A stretch of 64,000 nt of DNA from Kineococcus xinjiangensis (GCF_002934625.1 NZ_PTJD01000003.1:186001-250000); one strand, 5' to 3'. Shown: positions 46,130-54,708, numbered from the stretch's first letter. Numbers and translations: made by a program. Notes: generated from the letters alone by a model not told the origin.

Positions 46130-47017
46130 TCAGAGCAGCGGCACGAGCTCCGCGAGGAGGCGCGCGCAGCGCGGTGCGGCCTCGCGGCCGGCCTCCAGCA
46201 CCTCCGTGTGCGACAGCGGCGTCTCCTGCACGCCCGCCGCGAGGTTGGTGACCAGCGACAGCCCCAGGACCTCCATGCCCGCGTGCCGGGCGGCGATCGC
46301 CTCGAGCGCGGTGGACATCCCGACGAGGGTGCCGCCCATGATCCCGGCCATCCGGACCTCGGCGGGGGTCTCGTAGTGCGGGCCGGGCATCTGCACGTAG
46401 ACGCCCTCGGTGAGACCGGGGTCCACCGTGCGGGCCAGCTCCCGCAGCCGGGAGGAGTAGAGGTCGGTCAGGTCCACGAAGGTCGCCCCCTCCAGCGGGG
46501 ACTGCCCGGTGAGGTTGATGTGGTCGGAGATGAGCACCGCCGAGCCGGGAGCGACGGCCGGGTCCAGCCCGCCGCAGCCGTTGGTCAGCACGACGGTGCG
46601 GCATCCGGCGGCCGCGGCGGCGCGCACCCCGTGGGCCACCGCGCGGACCCCGCGGCCCTCGTAGAGGTGGGTGCGGGCCCCCACCACGAGGGCGCGCAGC
46701 GGCTCGGCCCCCTCCCGGGGCACCGACAGCGAGCGCAGCGTCCCCACGTGCCCGGAGACCACCGGCTTGGAGAAACCGGGCACCTCCGAGGCGGGGACCT
46801 CCGCCACGACCTCGCCGATCCGGTCGGCGGCCGCGGCCCAGCCCGACCCCAGCACGAGGGCCACGTCGTGGGTGGCCACCCCCGTCAGCTCCGCCAGCCG
46901 GGCCGCGGCCTGCGCCGCGAGCTCCTGAGGGTCCGGGCCGGGGGCGGATCCGCTGGGGCGGTCCGCGCTCGCCGCGTCGGTGGGGGAGGGGGCGGTGTTC
47001 AGGGCGTCGTCGTCCAC
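46130..47017 (-). CDS. punA: Purine nucleoside phosphorylase (trimeric type)
   Basis: A protein of 295 aa. The phosphate loop LVLGSGWAAAADRIGE, GHVGTLRSL, the base-binding LTNGCGGLDP with ISDHINLTG, and the signature MPGPHYETPAEVRM are all present. It splits inosine and guanosine (and deoxy forms) to base plus sugar-1-phosphate, linking add with the phosphosugar mutase. GTG 47017 is preferred because TAGGGT (47025-47030) is seven bases upstream. GTG 47026 would overlap that hexamer but cannot be excluded; it adds three residues. Confidence 0.92.
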   Translation of the reverse strand: MDDDALNTAPSPTDAASADRPSGSAPGPDPQELAAQAAARLAELTGVATHDVALVLGSGWAAAADRIGEVVAEVPASEVPGFSKPVVSGHVGTLRSLSVPREGAEPLRALVVGARTHLYEGRGVRAVAHGVRAAAAAGCRTVVLTNGCGGLDPAVAPGSAVLISDHINLTGQSPLEGATFVDLTDLYSSRLRELARTVDPGLTEGVYVQMPGPHYETPAEVRMAGIMGGTLVGMSTALEAIAARHAGMEVLGLSLVTNLAAGVQETPLSHTEVLEAGREAAPRCARLLAELVPLL

Positions 47018-47024
47018 GGCCGAC

Positions 47025-47030
47025 ACCCTA
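47025..47030 (-). promoter_or_regulatory. Leaderless -10 element (TAGGGT) for punA
   Basis: Minus-strand TAGGGT ends seven bases before GTG 47017. Nothing else was recognised in 47031-47219. Confidence 0.5.
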
Positions 47031-47219
47031 GGTGCTGCCGAGGCGGGACGTGGCGAGCGTCCGGGGGCTGCGCGCCCGGGTGCATCGAGGACGTCGTCGC
47101 CGTCCTCCTCGGGCAGAGCAGCGTCGAGGGAGAGCTCACTCTCCGCAGCGGGGACCTCGCGAGAGCAGCCCTCACCCCCCGCGCCCTGACGGACGTCCGG
47201 CGTCGCGGGCGACGTGCTG

Positions 47220-47834
47220 CTAGCCGCCGGTGGGCATGTCGAAGACCTCCGGGCATGCGGCGCCGCCGACCTCGGAGGCGGGTCCGATGCTCGCGAACGC
47301 GTCCTGGACCATGGCTCGGTCGGCTTCGGAGGGCACGCCGTTGGAGGCGGCGAACAGTTCGCTGACGGTGGCCATGCCGAGGACGAACTCCTCGACCTCG
47401 GCGGGCATGCCTGGTGTCTCCGCCGCGTTGCGCAGCCCCGCGGCGGTGCGCAGGTGGTCGGCGGGGGCGATGGACCCGCCGTCCTCGTTGGCGTTGGGGA
47501 CGGCGATCAGTGCGGTGCACCAGGCGAGCCGGTCGCCCGCGGGCGGCGAGGCGACTGCGGTCGGGGTGATGTCGCCGCCCTCGGGGGCGGGCACGGGTGT
47601 CACGGGCTGGTCGCTGACCGGCGGTTCCGGTGCCACCCGGTCGGCGGGCGCTCCCCCGGGGGGCGGAGCCTGCGTGAGGGGATCGGTGGGGTTGCCGGGC
47701 GTAGCGGTGGCCGGCGGCGCCGGTGTGCCGGCGGTCGTGGTGCTGTCCAGCGGGGTGGTCGCGGCGTCGCCACCGCACGAGGTGAGGAGTGCGGCTGTGA
47801 CGGTGAGGGCGGCGAGCAGCGGCGCGGAGCGCAT
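47220..47834 (-). CDS. Hypothetical lipoprotein
   Basis: A protein of 204 aa. The signal MRSAPLLAALTVTAALLTSC ends in a lipobox with the lipidated Cys at residue 20. A Pro/Thr/Ala-rich linker of about 75 residues follows, then a mostly helical domain of about 100 residues starting near GDRLAWCTALIAVPN and ending AACPEVFDMPTGG. The two Cys of this domain may pair. I do not recognise the family. ATG 47834 has GGAAGG about eight bases upstream. It lies in the accessory block and is downstream of no obvious partner. Confidence 0.7.
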   Translation of the reverse strand: MRSAPLLAALTVTAALLTSCGGDAATTPLDSTTTAGTPAPPATATPGNPTDPLTQAPPPGGAPADRVAPEPPVSDQPVTPVPAPEGGDITPTAVASPPAGDRLAWCTALIAVPNANEDGGSIAPADHLRTAAGLRNAAETPGMPAEVEEFVLGMATVSELFAASNGVPSEADRAMVQDAFASIGPASEVGGAACPEVFDMPTGG

Positions 47835-48014
47835 CGGATGCCTTCCAGGCGAGCGGGTTGTGGTGGCCACCCTGGTCATCGGCACCGTGCGGGTCGGACC
47901 GGAGCGGCGTCGGGTGCGGCCCTCGTGCTGCGGGGCCGGGGGCGGCCCGCGACGGCCCGTGGGCCGCGGATCGAGGGGGCGCGCCGAGTCGGCCACCATC
48001 GCGGTCGTCCCGCG

Positions 48015-48489
48015 TCAGGGGCGGTGGATCGACGGCGGGTCCGGGAACCGCTGGCCAGCCGTGCGGACGGTCACGGGGAAGTCCCCGCCCTCCCACGTGA
48101 TCTCGTCACCGGTCCAGGGATCCTCCAGGTGCCCGTCGTCATGGGGTCACAGCCTCCGCAGGGCGTCTCCACCCGGAAGGTGCAGAACAGGCCGGGTGGC
48201 CCCGCCGCCCAGCACCACCTCGACGTCGGTCACCCGCCCCCGGACCCGCTCCTCGGGTTCGGTGTCGTGACCGGCCGCGACCGGCCACGACCGGCCGCAT
48301 CCGGCCGTCGTCCCCCACGACGCGGGCGCACTCGAGGTCGACGATCTGGTTGCGCTCGATGGAGGACCCGCAGCAGCACTGCTCCCAATCGCGCACCTCC
48401 GCGACGACGTCCACCGCACGAACCCAGGCCGCACGAACCCAGGCCGCGCCATCCCACGGCGCTTCGTCCTCGGTGCACCACAGGCGCAC
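48015..48489 (-). pseudogene. Disrupted gene: frameshift plus in-frame stop
   Basis: From GTG 48489 the frame reads well (VRLWCTEDEAPWDG, then VRDWEQCCCGSSIERNQIVD and LECARVVGDDGRM). Coding character then shifts by one base within about 48262-48300 to HDTEPEERVRGRVTDVEVVL. That frame meets a TGA at 48147-48149, but the same frame continues without a start codon as DDGHLEDPWTGDEITWEG to a stop at 48015. The DWExxCCG stretch faintly recalls DUF6578 proteins. A 15-bp tandem duplication lies near the N-terminus. Either a decayed gene or sequencing errors. Confidence 0.55.
48414..48443. repeat. Two tandem copies of a 15-bp unit inside the disrupted gene
   Basis: CCGCACGAACCCAGG occurs twice without a gap, giving AWVRAAWVRA in the frame of the disrupted gene. 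Confidence 0.85.
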
Positions 48490-48560
48490 GCCGATCGGGT
48501 GGTCCGGCCCGTCGTGCTGCCCGGCTGGCCACGATCTCCGCCTCGCGGGGCCCGCGATGG

Positions 48561-48997
48561 TCAGGGGGTGCGGATGTCGGCAGGGTCGGGGAACTCGGCG
48601 TGGGCCTGCTCACCCGTCGGTGCCAGCTCCAGGTACCTGAGCCGGTCGTCCTCGTCGACGAACAGCAGCACCAGCGCCTCGGGGGCGTCGCCCTCCACCA
48701 CCGGGTAGCCGTCCATCCCCGGTGTCCTGGGAGCGCTGGTGTGGGTCAGCTCGATGGACGGGCACGTGCCGCAGCCGCACGAACGCCCGGCCCGGACGGT
48801 GCTCAGTTGTGCGCGCCAGCGGGCCCGGTCGGCCTCTTCGACGACGCGCTGGTCAGGTCGAAGCTCGCTCCGCGGTCGATCAGCACGGTCAAGACCTCCC
48901 GCTCTCGGCGGGTCAGCTCCCGGGAGGTTCCGGCGGTCGTCGGGCTCGTCACCCGGGCAGCTGAGGGTTCCGGAGACTGATCCGGGTGCTCGCTCAC
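48561..48997 (-). pseudogene. Disrupted gene with single frameshift
   Basis: The N-terminal frame from GTG 48997 reads VSEHPDQSPEPSAARV, then LTRREREVLTVLIDRGASFD. Around 48840-48865 coding character moves to another frame, continuing DQRVVEEADRARWRAQLSTV, RSCGCGTCPSIELTHT and VLLFVDEDDRLRYLELAPTG to the stop at 48561. The CGCGTCPS motif with the flanking text looks like a genuine small actinobacterial protein family that I cannot name. GATGAT lies six bases before GTG 48997. Either a true frameshift mutation or an assembly error. Confidence 0.55.
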
Positions 48998-49039
48998 CAG
49001 CCCATCATCGCCCTCACGCAGCCGAGAGTTGCGAAGGAT

Positions 49040-49068
49040 GACGGGCACGCCGCACAGGCGTGCCCGTC
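49040..49068. terminator. 12-bp hairpin between disrupted genes
   Basis: GACGGGCACGCC pairs perfectly with GGCGTGCCCGTC around GCACA. On the minus strand it is 140 bases downstream of the MBL remnant. Nothing else is recognised in 49069-49209. Confidence 0.6.
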
Positions 49069-49209
49069 GCCGCGGAAGGCGCCCACCACTCGCTCATCCG
49101 GTCTGGGAGAACACCCTTGCGATCATGCGCCCGTCAGTGAGGGGGGACGTTCGACAGCCTCGGTGATCGCGCACCCGCAGCGTGGACGCCGAATCGTTCG
49201 GGCGGGCCG

Positions 49210-49834
49210 TCAGCGGTCGGGCTCGTCGGGGATGTCGCCGTCGACCCAGGAGATGTAGCGGTGCAGGGAACGGTCCACGACGGCTTCGGCGTCGGAGTCG
49301 ATGACGCCGAAGGCCCCGTAGAGGCGGTCGTAGGTGTAGGGGGCCAGGGCGTCGAGGATGCGCCGGATGGCGCGGGCAGGCAGCGGGATCAGGGCGGCGG
49401 ATCCAGGCCCGGTCGGCGGAGGCCACCAGAACCGAGACGCCGCCGAAGGCGTGGCTGTACGAGACGGACGCGCCGACCAGGTCGGGGTGGCTGGCGGAGA
49501 CGACGTCCACCCCACCGAGCCGCCGCAGTTCCTCCACGGTGTCGGTGTCGAGGTAGCCGGGCGGCTCCCACAGCAGGTTGCCACCCCGGGTGCGCAGCAG
49601 CAGCCCGCGCTGGCCGATGGCCAGTTCCGGCTCGGCGGTCAGGGCGTACAGGTCGGTCTCGAGCTGCTCGATGTCGATCCGCTGTCCTGCGGCGGCCAGC
49701 TCCGCGTGGGTGGTCCAGCGCTGCCCGGAGGCGGGGACGTGTGCCCGCTCGTCGCTGCAGATGGCGCAGACCGCCGGTGGCTGGGGAGTGTCGGGGTGCT
49801 CGATGCCGCAGGCGGCGCAGATCCAGATCGTCAT
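49210..49834 (-). pseudogene. MBL-fold metallohydrolase remnant with internal deletion
   Basis: The first part from ATG 49834 has the rubredoxin-like zinc knuckle WICAACGIEHPDTPQPPAVC, then LLLRTRGGNLLWEPPGYLDT and SASHPDLVGASVSYSHAFGG, typical of an actinobacterial MBL-fold family. After WIRRPDP the frame changes, and the text jumps directly to LIPLPARAIRRILDALAPYT and YDRLYGAFGVIDSDAEAVVD, the family C-terminus. Some 60-70 residues carrying the later metal ligands are missing. The junction CCTGATCCCGCTG fits both sides, suggesting deletion between short repeats. The gene is almost certainly inactive, although its promoter is intact. Confidence 0.72.
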
Positions 49835-49841
49835 GACGGGC

Positions 49842-49872
49842 ACCTTCGCTCCTCAACCTCGGTTGAGATCAA
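49842..49872 (-). promoter_or_regulatory. MerR-type promoter with 19-bp spacer and palindrome
   Basis: On the minus strand TTGATC (49867-49872) and GAAGGT (49842-49847) are separated by exactly 19 bases. The spacer holds most of the inverted repeat CTCAACC-GA-GGTTGAG (49852-49867). A 19-bp spacer with a central dyad is the hallmark of promoters activated by MerR/SoxR regulators. Seven bases then lead to ATG 49834. No merR gene is visible in the window. Confidence 0.6.
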
Positions 49873-50008
49873 GGCTGAGACGACTGCTCGCACACCAACG
49901 GAGGCGTGCATGCCGCGGTGGCTGTGGTCGCATTCAGCTGGCGTCACATGCGATCTCGCTCTCCTCGCGTCGACTGCGGAGGTTCCTCGCGGGCCGGGCG
50001 CTCGGGTC

Positions 50009-50014
50009 TACCCT
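50009..50014 (+). promoter_or_regulatory. Leaderless -10 element (TACCCT)
   Basis: TACCCT ends seven bases before ATG 50022. Confidence 0.45.
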
Positions 50015-50021
50015 CCGCTGC

Positions 50022-50702
50022 ATGCGCAAGATCGCCGGAGGGCTGGCTGCGGCGGCCCTCTTCGGGGCGGTGGCGGCCGTGGTCAAGGACCAGGGCGGTG
50101 GCCCCGACAGCGCCGACTACGTCGTGCGGGCGACGCTGGGCAACCTCAGCGCCCCGTGGTTGCTGCTGCCGTTCCTGGCGGGCAGCGCATGCCGCGGCCT
50201 GCGTGGTGGGGCGGTGACGGGGCTCGGGACCACCCTGGTCGCTCTGGTCGGCTTCTACACCGCCACGGGACTGATCATCGGCCTGGACGGGCGCAACGGC
50301 CTGAGCGCGGCGCCGCTGTGGATGCTGGCCAACCAGGTCCACTTCCAGGCCGGGCTGCTCACCGGCCCGCTGCTGGGGGCGCTCGGAGCCGCCTGGCAGC
50401 GGGGCAGCCGGCACCGCGGGCGGGGAACGACAGCCCAGGGGCAGGGGCGGGTGTGGTGGCTCGCGGCACTGCTGCTGGCCGGGGAGCCACTGGTGCTGCT
50501 CGCCCTCGGCTACGCCTCGCCGCTGTCGGAGGCATGGCGCCACGAGCTGCCGCCCCTGCTGGGACTGCCGCTGATGTGGGGTCTGACCCTGGACCGACCA
50601 GCGGGAACTCTGATCGTCTACGCCACGGAGCTGGCTGCGGGTCTGACGCTGCTGGCCGTGCTGGTCGACCGCGCCCGTCGAGCCGGCCCTCGGCTCGCGT
50701 GA
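50022..50702 (+). CDS. Integral membrane protein, possibly DUF6518-like
   Basis: A protein of 226 aa with about six to seven hydrophobic helices. The segment NLSAPWLLLPFLAGSACRGL, followed by GFYTATG, resembles the DUF6518 family as I remember it. A short basic loop (RGSRHRGRGT) lies in the middle. No catalytic motif is seen and the function is unknown. ATG 50022 starts the first helix and has TACCCT upstream. It is divergent from the MBL remnant. Confidence 0.6.
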   Translation: MRKIAGGLAAAALFGAVAAVVKDQGGGPDSADYVVRATLGNLSAPWLLLPFLAGSACRGLRGGAVTGLGTTLVALVGFYTATGLIIGLDGRNGLSAAPLWMLANQVHFQAGLLTGPLLGALGAAWQRGSRHRGRGTTAQGQGRVWWLAALLLAGEPLVLLALGYASPLSEAWRHELPPLLGLPLMWGLTLDRPAGTLIVYATELAAGLTLLAVLVDRARRAGPRLA

Positions 50703-50720
50703 CCACCTGCTGTCGTCGAG

Positions 50721-50736
50721 CCGTGCTCGAGCACGG
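50721..50736. terminator. 16-bp perfect palindrome between convergent genes
   Basis: CCGTGCTCGAGCACGG is self-complementary and lies 18 bases after the membrane protein stop, in the gap before a convergent gene. It is more likely a small bidirectional terminator than an operator. Confidence 0.45.
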
Positions 50737-50841
50737 ACCGCCCCGTCCTCGACCGGGGAGTGCGTCGTCGATCGGTCACGACCGCGCCCGCTCGGCGACG
50801 TCAGCGCAGGATCGTCAAGGGCCAGATGGCGCCGATGCCGC

Positions 50842-51252
50842 TCACTGCGCTGAGCGGGCCAGCCGTGCCTGGATGTCGGCGCTGGCCTCCACGTCGTGCG
50901 GTAGTGCGGCGAGTTCTTCCGGCGCGATGCGCACCCCTTGATTCCGGGCGGTGGCAGCCAGGTGGTCCCAGTGCATCGCAGCCGCATCCTCGGAGGAGCA
51001 CCCCTCGGGGGGCTCGTCGGGTCCGACCACCGTGCGTGCGTCGTGCGCCAGGTCCTCCAGCGATGTGCGGGACCAGAGGTCGCTCGGGCCGCTGGACGCC
51101 CAGCCGCGATCGTCGAGCAGCGTCACCCGCCGACCATCGACGAGCTCGAGCTCGAGCAGCGCATCGATGGACATCCGGCGCTCGGTGTTGGCCTCAGGTC
51201 CCGCCGTCGTGTCGAGGTCGATGGAGGTGACGAGTCGCCTGGCTTCCCGCAT
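50842..51252 (-). CDS. Conserved hypothetical protein
   Basis: A protein of 136 aa, acidic, soluble, with no signal or membrane segment. The text RRLVTSIDLDTTAGPEANTE, ELVDGRRVTLLDDRGWASSG and DLAHDARTVVGPDEPPEG reads like a real actinobacterial protein, but I cannot assign a family. ATG 51252 is chosen because GAAGCT lies six bases ahead and the coding text begins there. It sits in the accessory block with divergent and convergent single genes around it. Confidence 0.6.
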   Translation of the reverse strand: MREARRLVTSIDLDTTAGPEANTERRMSIDALLELELVDGRRVTLLDDRGWASSGPSDLWSRTSLEDLAHDARTVVGPDEPPEGCSSEDAAAMHWDHLAATARNQGVRIAPEELAALPHDVEASADIQARLARSAQ

Positions 51253-51332
51253 GGCTCCAGCTTCGCGCACGTCGGCCCTCAGCGGTGGACACCGACCGCC
51301 TCGCGCGCGACCGATCGTGATCCACTTCTCCG

Positions 51333-51731
51333 GTGAGTCGACCTCTTCCGCCTGGAGCGGAGGCCCGCTTGGCGCGGGAGCACAACGTCTGGCTGTGCAC
51401 CTTGCGGGCTGACGGCTCGGCGCACGTGACGCCGGTGTGGTTCGTCTACGACGGCGGGACGTGGTGGGTCGGGTGCGACGGGCACAGCGTGAAGGTGCGC
51501 AACGTGCTGGCCGATGCGCGGGTCTCGCTCGCACTGGAGGACGGCACCGCACCGGTCGTGGCCGAGGGCCTGACCCGCGTCCACCGCGACGCCTTCCCCG
51601 AGCGCATCGTCGCCGCGTTCGCCGGCAAGTACGGCGGCTGGGACGTCCGGCACCGACCCCGGCCGGACGCCGAGCGGGTCCTGCTGGAGATCCCGGTCAG
51701 CAGGTGGCTGCTCACCGGCGCGGCCCAGTAG
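51333..51731 (+). CDS. PPOX-class F420-/flavin-dependent oxidoreductase
   Basis: A protein of 132 aa of the split-barrel family. The text LAREHNVWLCTLRADGSAHV, then TPVWFVYDGGTWWVG and VKVRNVLADARVSLALEDGT, matches small actinobacterial PPOX enzymes that bind F420 or flavin; the substrate is unknown. It differs from the PPOX protein at 4737. GTG 51333 gives the family N-terminus. No clear ribosome site is present, which suggests leaderless initiation. Confidence 0.82.
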   Translation: MSRPLPPGAEARLAREHNVWLCTLRADGSAHVTPVWFVYDGGTWWVGCDGHSVKVRNVLADARVSLALEDGTAPVVAEGLTRVHRDAFPERIVAAFAGKYGGWDVRHRPRPDAERVLLEIPVSRWLLTGAAQ

Positions 51732-51756
51732 CCCCCCCACGCGTCCGCACGGCGGC

Positions 51757-52422
51757 GTGGGCGAGCACGTGGAGAGCCCATGGCCCGGGTGCTCGAGGGC
51801 CGTGGTGCAGGCTGCCGGGGTGGAGCAGCGCGACGTCTTCCTCGACATGGTCCTGCGCAACGACGTCGTGCGCGCCGTCCTGGAGCGGGCGCCCGGGCTG
51901 GAACTGCCGGACTGGTGGCTCACGGCCGGAGCCCTCTTCCAGACCGTGTGGAACGTGCAGGACGGCCGCGACCCGTGCACGGGCATCCGCGACTACGACC
52001 TCTTCTACTTCGACGGCTCCGACCTGTCCTGGGAGGCCGAGGACGCCGTCATCCGCCGGGCCGAGGTGGTCTTCGAGGACCTGGGCGCGACGATCGAGGT
52101 GCGCAACGAGGCCCGCGTGCACCTCTGGTACGAGGAGCACTTCGGGGTTCCTGCCGTCCCGTTCCGCAGCAGTCGGGACGCCATCGACCACTTCGCAGCC
52201 ACGACGTGCTGCCTCGGCCTCACGGTCGACCCCGACGGGCAGCTGCTCGTCCACGCCCCTCACGGCTACGACGACCTGTTCGCGCAGCGGTTGCGGCCCA
52301 ACCCGGTGCTCGCGCCACGGGAGGTCTACGAGCGCAAGGCCCTGCGGTGGCGGCGGGAATGGCCTCGGCTCGTGGTCGTGCCGTGGCCGGCGACCGGCCA
52401 GGAGCAGATTCCGCGACCCTGA
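51757..52422 (+). CDS. Nucleotidyltransferase family protein (NTP_transf_6/DUF925)
   Basis: A protein of 221 aa. The motif run DWWLTAGALFQTVWN, then GIRDYDLFYFDGSDLSWEAE and VRNEARVHLWYEEHFG, is characteristic of this family. The GA/S-x-x-D-x-D arrangement suggests a nucleotidyltransferase fold with metal Asp residues in DYDLFYFD. The biological substrate is unknown. About 27 residues before LDMVLRNDVVRAVLERAPG are not conserved, so the true start could be further downstream. It lies 25 bases after the PPOX gene. Confidence 0.8.
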   Translation: MGEHVESPWPGCSRAVVQAAGVEQRDVFLDMVLRNDVVRAVLERAPGLELPDWWLTAGALFQTVWNVQDGRDPCTGIRDYDLFYFDGSDLSWEAEDAVIRRAEVVFEDLGATIEVRNEARVHLWYEEHFGVPAVPFRSSRDAIDHFAATTCCLGLTVDPDGQLLVHAPHGYDDLFAQRLRPNPVLAPREVYERKALRWRREWPRLVVVPWPATGQEQIPRP

Positions 52423-52496
52423 CCAGCCGCGCCCGTCGGCGAAGGCACGCACCGCGGGCCGTGCGGAGGTCGGCGGCTGACCTGTCAGCGCCGCGC

Positions 52497-52502
52497 TAGC
52501 GT
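52497..52502 (+). promoter_or_regulatory. Leaderless -10 element (TAGCGT)
   Basis: TAGCGT lies eight bases before ATG 52511. Confidence 0.45.
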
Positions 52503-52510
52503 CGGGGCCC

Positions 52511-53074
52511 ATGATCGTGTGGATCAACGGCACCCATGGTGTGGGCAAGACGACCACCAGCGCTCTGGTGCAACGGTTGATCCCGGACTCGCGGGTGTTC
52601 GACGCCGAGAAGGTGGGCGAGACGCTCATGGACATCTCGCCCGGACTGCCGGCGACGGACAACTTCCAGCACTGGCCACCGTGGCGGCCGCTCGTCGTGG
52701 AGACCGCCCGCCGGGTGCTCGACTACACCGGCGGAACCCTCGTGGTGCCCATGACCGTCCTGGTCGAGGAGTACTGGCGCGAGATCAGCGCCGGCCTGGC
52801 CCGGCACGGCGTCCCCGTGCGGCACTTCGTCCTGCACGCCGACCAGGACACCCTCCGCGGTCGCATCGAGGGTGACGCCCTCCTCGGCCCGTCGCCGTTC
52901 CGCCGCGCCCACCTGGAGCCCTACGCCGAGGCGGCCCGCACCTGGTTGCACGACGAGGCCGAGGTCGTCGACACCACCCACCTGACACCCGCCCAGGCTG
53001 CCCAGCGGATCGCGGACGCCGTCGTGCGCGAACCGCGCCCATCGCGCACGAGGGCCGAGGTGTCGCGTCCCTGA
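52511..53074 (+). CDS. P-loop kinase-like protein related to TmrB
   Basis: A protein of 187 aa. The N-terminal MIVWINGTHGVGKTTTSALV carries Walker A and is very like the start of TmrB, the tunicamycin-resistance protein of Bacillus. FDAEKVGETLMDI and the lid-like RIEGDALLGPSPFRRAH follow. TmrB-type proteins are small ATP-binding resistance or kinase proteins. Resistance here is only a possibility; an unknown small-molecule kinase is equally likely. It converges with the ECF sigma gene. Confidence 0.72.
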   Translation: MIVWINGTHGVGKTTTSALVQRLIPDSRVFDAEKVGETLMDISPGLPATDNFQHWPPWRPLVVETARRVLDYTGGTLVVPMTVLVEEYWREISAGLARHGVPVRHFVLHADQDTLRGRIEGDALLGPSPFRRAHLEPYAEAARTWLHDEAEVVDTTHLTPAQAAQRIADAVVREPRPSRTRAEVSRP

Positions 53075-53101
53075 CCGCAGCGCCGTCCACGGGCTGCTCG
53101 C

Positions 53102-54367
53102 TCAGGCGTCCAGCTCGGCGCGGCGCCGGGCGAGGAAGCCGCGCTGGGTGTCGTTGCCGGCGGTGGCGATCGCCTCGTCGTAGGCCTGCCGGGCCCGTTC
53201 GCGGCGTCCGAGCCGGCGCAGCAGGTCGGCGCGGACCGCGTGCAGCGGGGGGTAGCCGGGCAGGTGGAGGCCCTCGACGACCGCCAGCGCCTCCGCCGGC
53301 CCCTCGACCTCCGCGAGGGCCACGGCCCGGTTGAGGGCGACGACCGGGGTGGGGGCGAGGGCCAGCAGCTGGTCGTACAGGGCCAGCACCTGGTGCCAGT
53401 CGGTCGCCGCGGCGGTGGCGGCGTCGCTGTGCACCGCGGCGATCGCGGCCTGCAGCTGGTACGGCCCGGGCCGGCCGCGGCGCAGGCAGCGCCGGACGAG
53501 GTCCTGTCCCTCGACGAGGAGACCGCGGTCCCAGCGGGAGCGGTCCTGCTCGGCCAGCACGACGAGACCGCCGTCCGGGCCGGTGCGGGCGGGGCGCCTG
53601 GACTCCGAGAGGAGGAGCAGCCCCAGCAGCCCGAGCACCTCCGGCTCGTCGGGCATGAGCTCGGCCAGCACCCGGGCCAGGCGCACCGCCTCCGCGCACA
53701 GGTCGGCGCGCACCAGGTCCTCCCCGGAGGTGGCCGAGTGCCCCTCGGTGTAGACGAGGTAGATGACTGCCAGCACCCCGCGCAGCCGTGCCGGCAAGTC
53801 CACCTCGTGCGGCACCCGGTAGGGGATGCCGGCGTCGCGGATCTTCTTCTTCGCCCGCACCAGGCGCTGGGCCATCGTCGCCTCCGGCACCAGGAAGGCC
53901 CGCGCGATCTCGGGGGTGCTCAGCCCGCCCAGCAGCCGCAGCGTGAGGGCGACCTGCGCCGGCGTGGCGAGCGCGGGGTGGCAGCAGGTGAACAGGAGGC
54001 GCAGGCGGTCGTCGCGCACGGCGCCCTCCTCGGCGGGCTCGTCGGGGGCGTGCAGCAGCACGGCCTGCGCGTGGCGCTGCTCACGGGTGGACTCGCGCCG
54101 GTGGCGGTCGACGGCGCGGTTGCGGGCGGTGGTGATGATCCAGCCGGCCGGGCTCGGCGGCAGGCCGGTGGCGGGCCAGCGCTGCACGGCGGCGGTGAAG
54201 GCGTCCTGGACCGCCTCCTCGGCGAGGTCGATGTCGCCGAGGAGGCGGACCAGGACGGAGACCGCGCGGCCGTACTGCTCGCGGAAGACGCGCTCGACGG
54301 CCTCCAGGCCGACGCCCTCCGGCCCGAGGCCCTCCGGAACCCGGTCCTGCGCGGTGGGGGCGCTCAT
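53102..54367 (-). CDS. ECF42-like sigma factor with C-terminal TPR-type extension
   Basis: A protein of 421 aa. Sigma region 2 spans about 25-100 ([36 protein letters not shown]) and region 4 about 120-180 ([20 protein letters not shown]). The C-terminal half, about 200-421, is helical with TPR-like repeats ([54 protein letters not shown]). This layout plus an adjacent YCII gene defines the ECF42 group, which has no anti-sigma factor. ATG 54367 shares one base with the YCII stop. Confidence 0.9.
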   Translation of the reverse strand: MSAPTAQDRVPEGLGPEGVGLEAVERVFREQYGRAVSVLVRLLGDIDLAEEAVQDAFTAAVQRWPATGLPPSPAGWIITTARNRAVDRHRRESTREQRHAQAVLLHAPDEPAEEGAVRDDRLRLLFTCCHPALATPAQVALTLRLLGGLSTPEIARAFLVPEATMAQRLVRAKKKIRDAGIPYRVPHEVDLPARLRGVLAVIYLVYTEGHSATSGEDLVRADLCAEAVRLARVLAELMPDEPEVLGLLGLLLLSESRRPARTGPDGGLVVLAEQDRSRWDRGLLVEGQDLVRRCLRRGRPGPYQLQAAIAAVHSDAATAAATDWHQVLALYDQLLALAPTPVVALNRAVALAEVEGPAEALAVVEGLHLPGYPPLHAVRADLLRRLGRRERARQAYDEAIATAGNDTQRGFLARRRAELDA

Positions 54368-54708
54368 CAGCCGCGGAAGGGCCGGACCTCGATGGGCAGG
54401 GTGGTCGCCGCCGACGCCTTGCGGCCCCACTCCAGGGCGGCGTCGAGGTCGGGCGCGGTGATGATGCAGAGGCCGCCCAGGTGCTCCTTGGCCTCGATCC
54501 ACGGGCCGTCGGTGAGCACCACCTCGTCCCCGGCGGCGCGGACGACGGTGGCGCTCTCCGGCCCGTGCAGGCCGCCGGCGAAGACCCACGCCCCGGCCGC
54601 CCTCAGCTCCTCGTGGAAGGCCTGGACGTCCGCGCCGATGCGCGCCATGGCCTCCGGTGCCGGCGGCGCACCGACGGGCTGGACGACGCTGAGCAGGTAC
54701 TGGGTCAC
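54367..54708 (-). CDS. YCII/DGPF-domain protein, ECF42 partner
   Basis: A protein of 113 aa. The motif [20 protein letters not shown], then [12 protein letters not shown], is the DGPF signature of the YCII-related domain that always accompanies ECF42 sigma genes. Its role is unclear; a link to oxidative or drug stress has been proposed for the group. GTG 54708 has AGGAGG just upstream and gives the family start; longer frames add only Pro/Gly-rich residues. It is the first gene of the pair, coupled to the sigma gene. Confidence 0.88.
   Translation of the reverse strand: MTQYLLSVVQPVGAPPAPEAMARIGADVQAFHEELRAAGAWVFAGGLHGPESATVVRAAGDEVVLTDGPWIEAKEHLGGLCIITAPDLDAALEWGRKASAATTLPIEVRPFRG

Noticed and set aside
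47031-47219. A plus-strand protein-like stretch (VAVLLGQSSVEGELTLRSGD)
   Set aside because: It has no start codon in frame, no ribosome site and no recognisable family, and it runs into shadow sequence of the lipoprotein gene.
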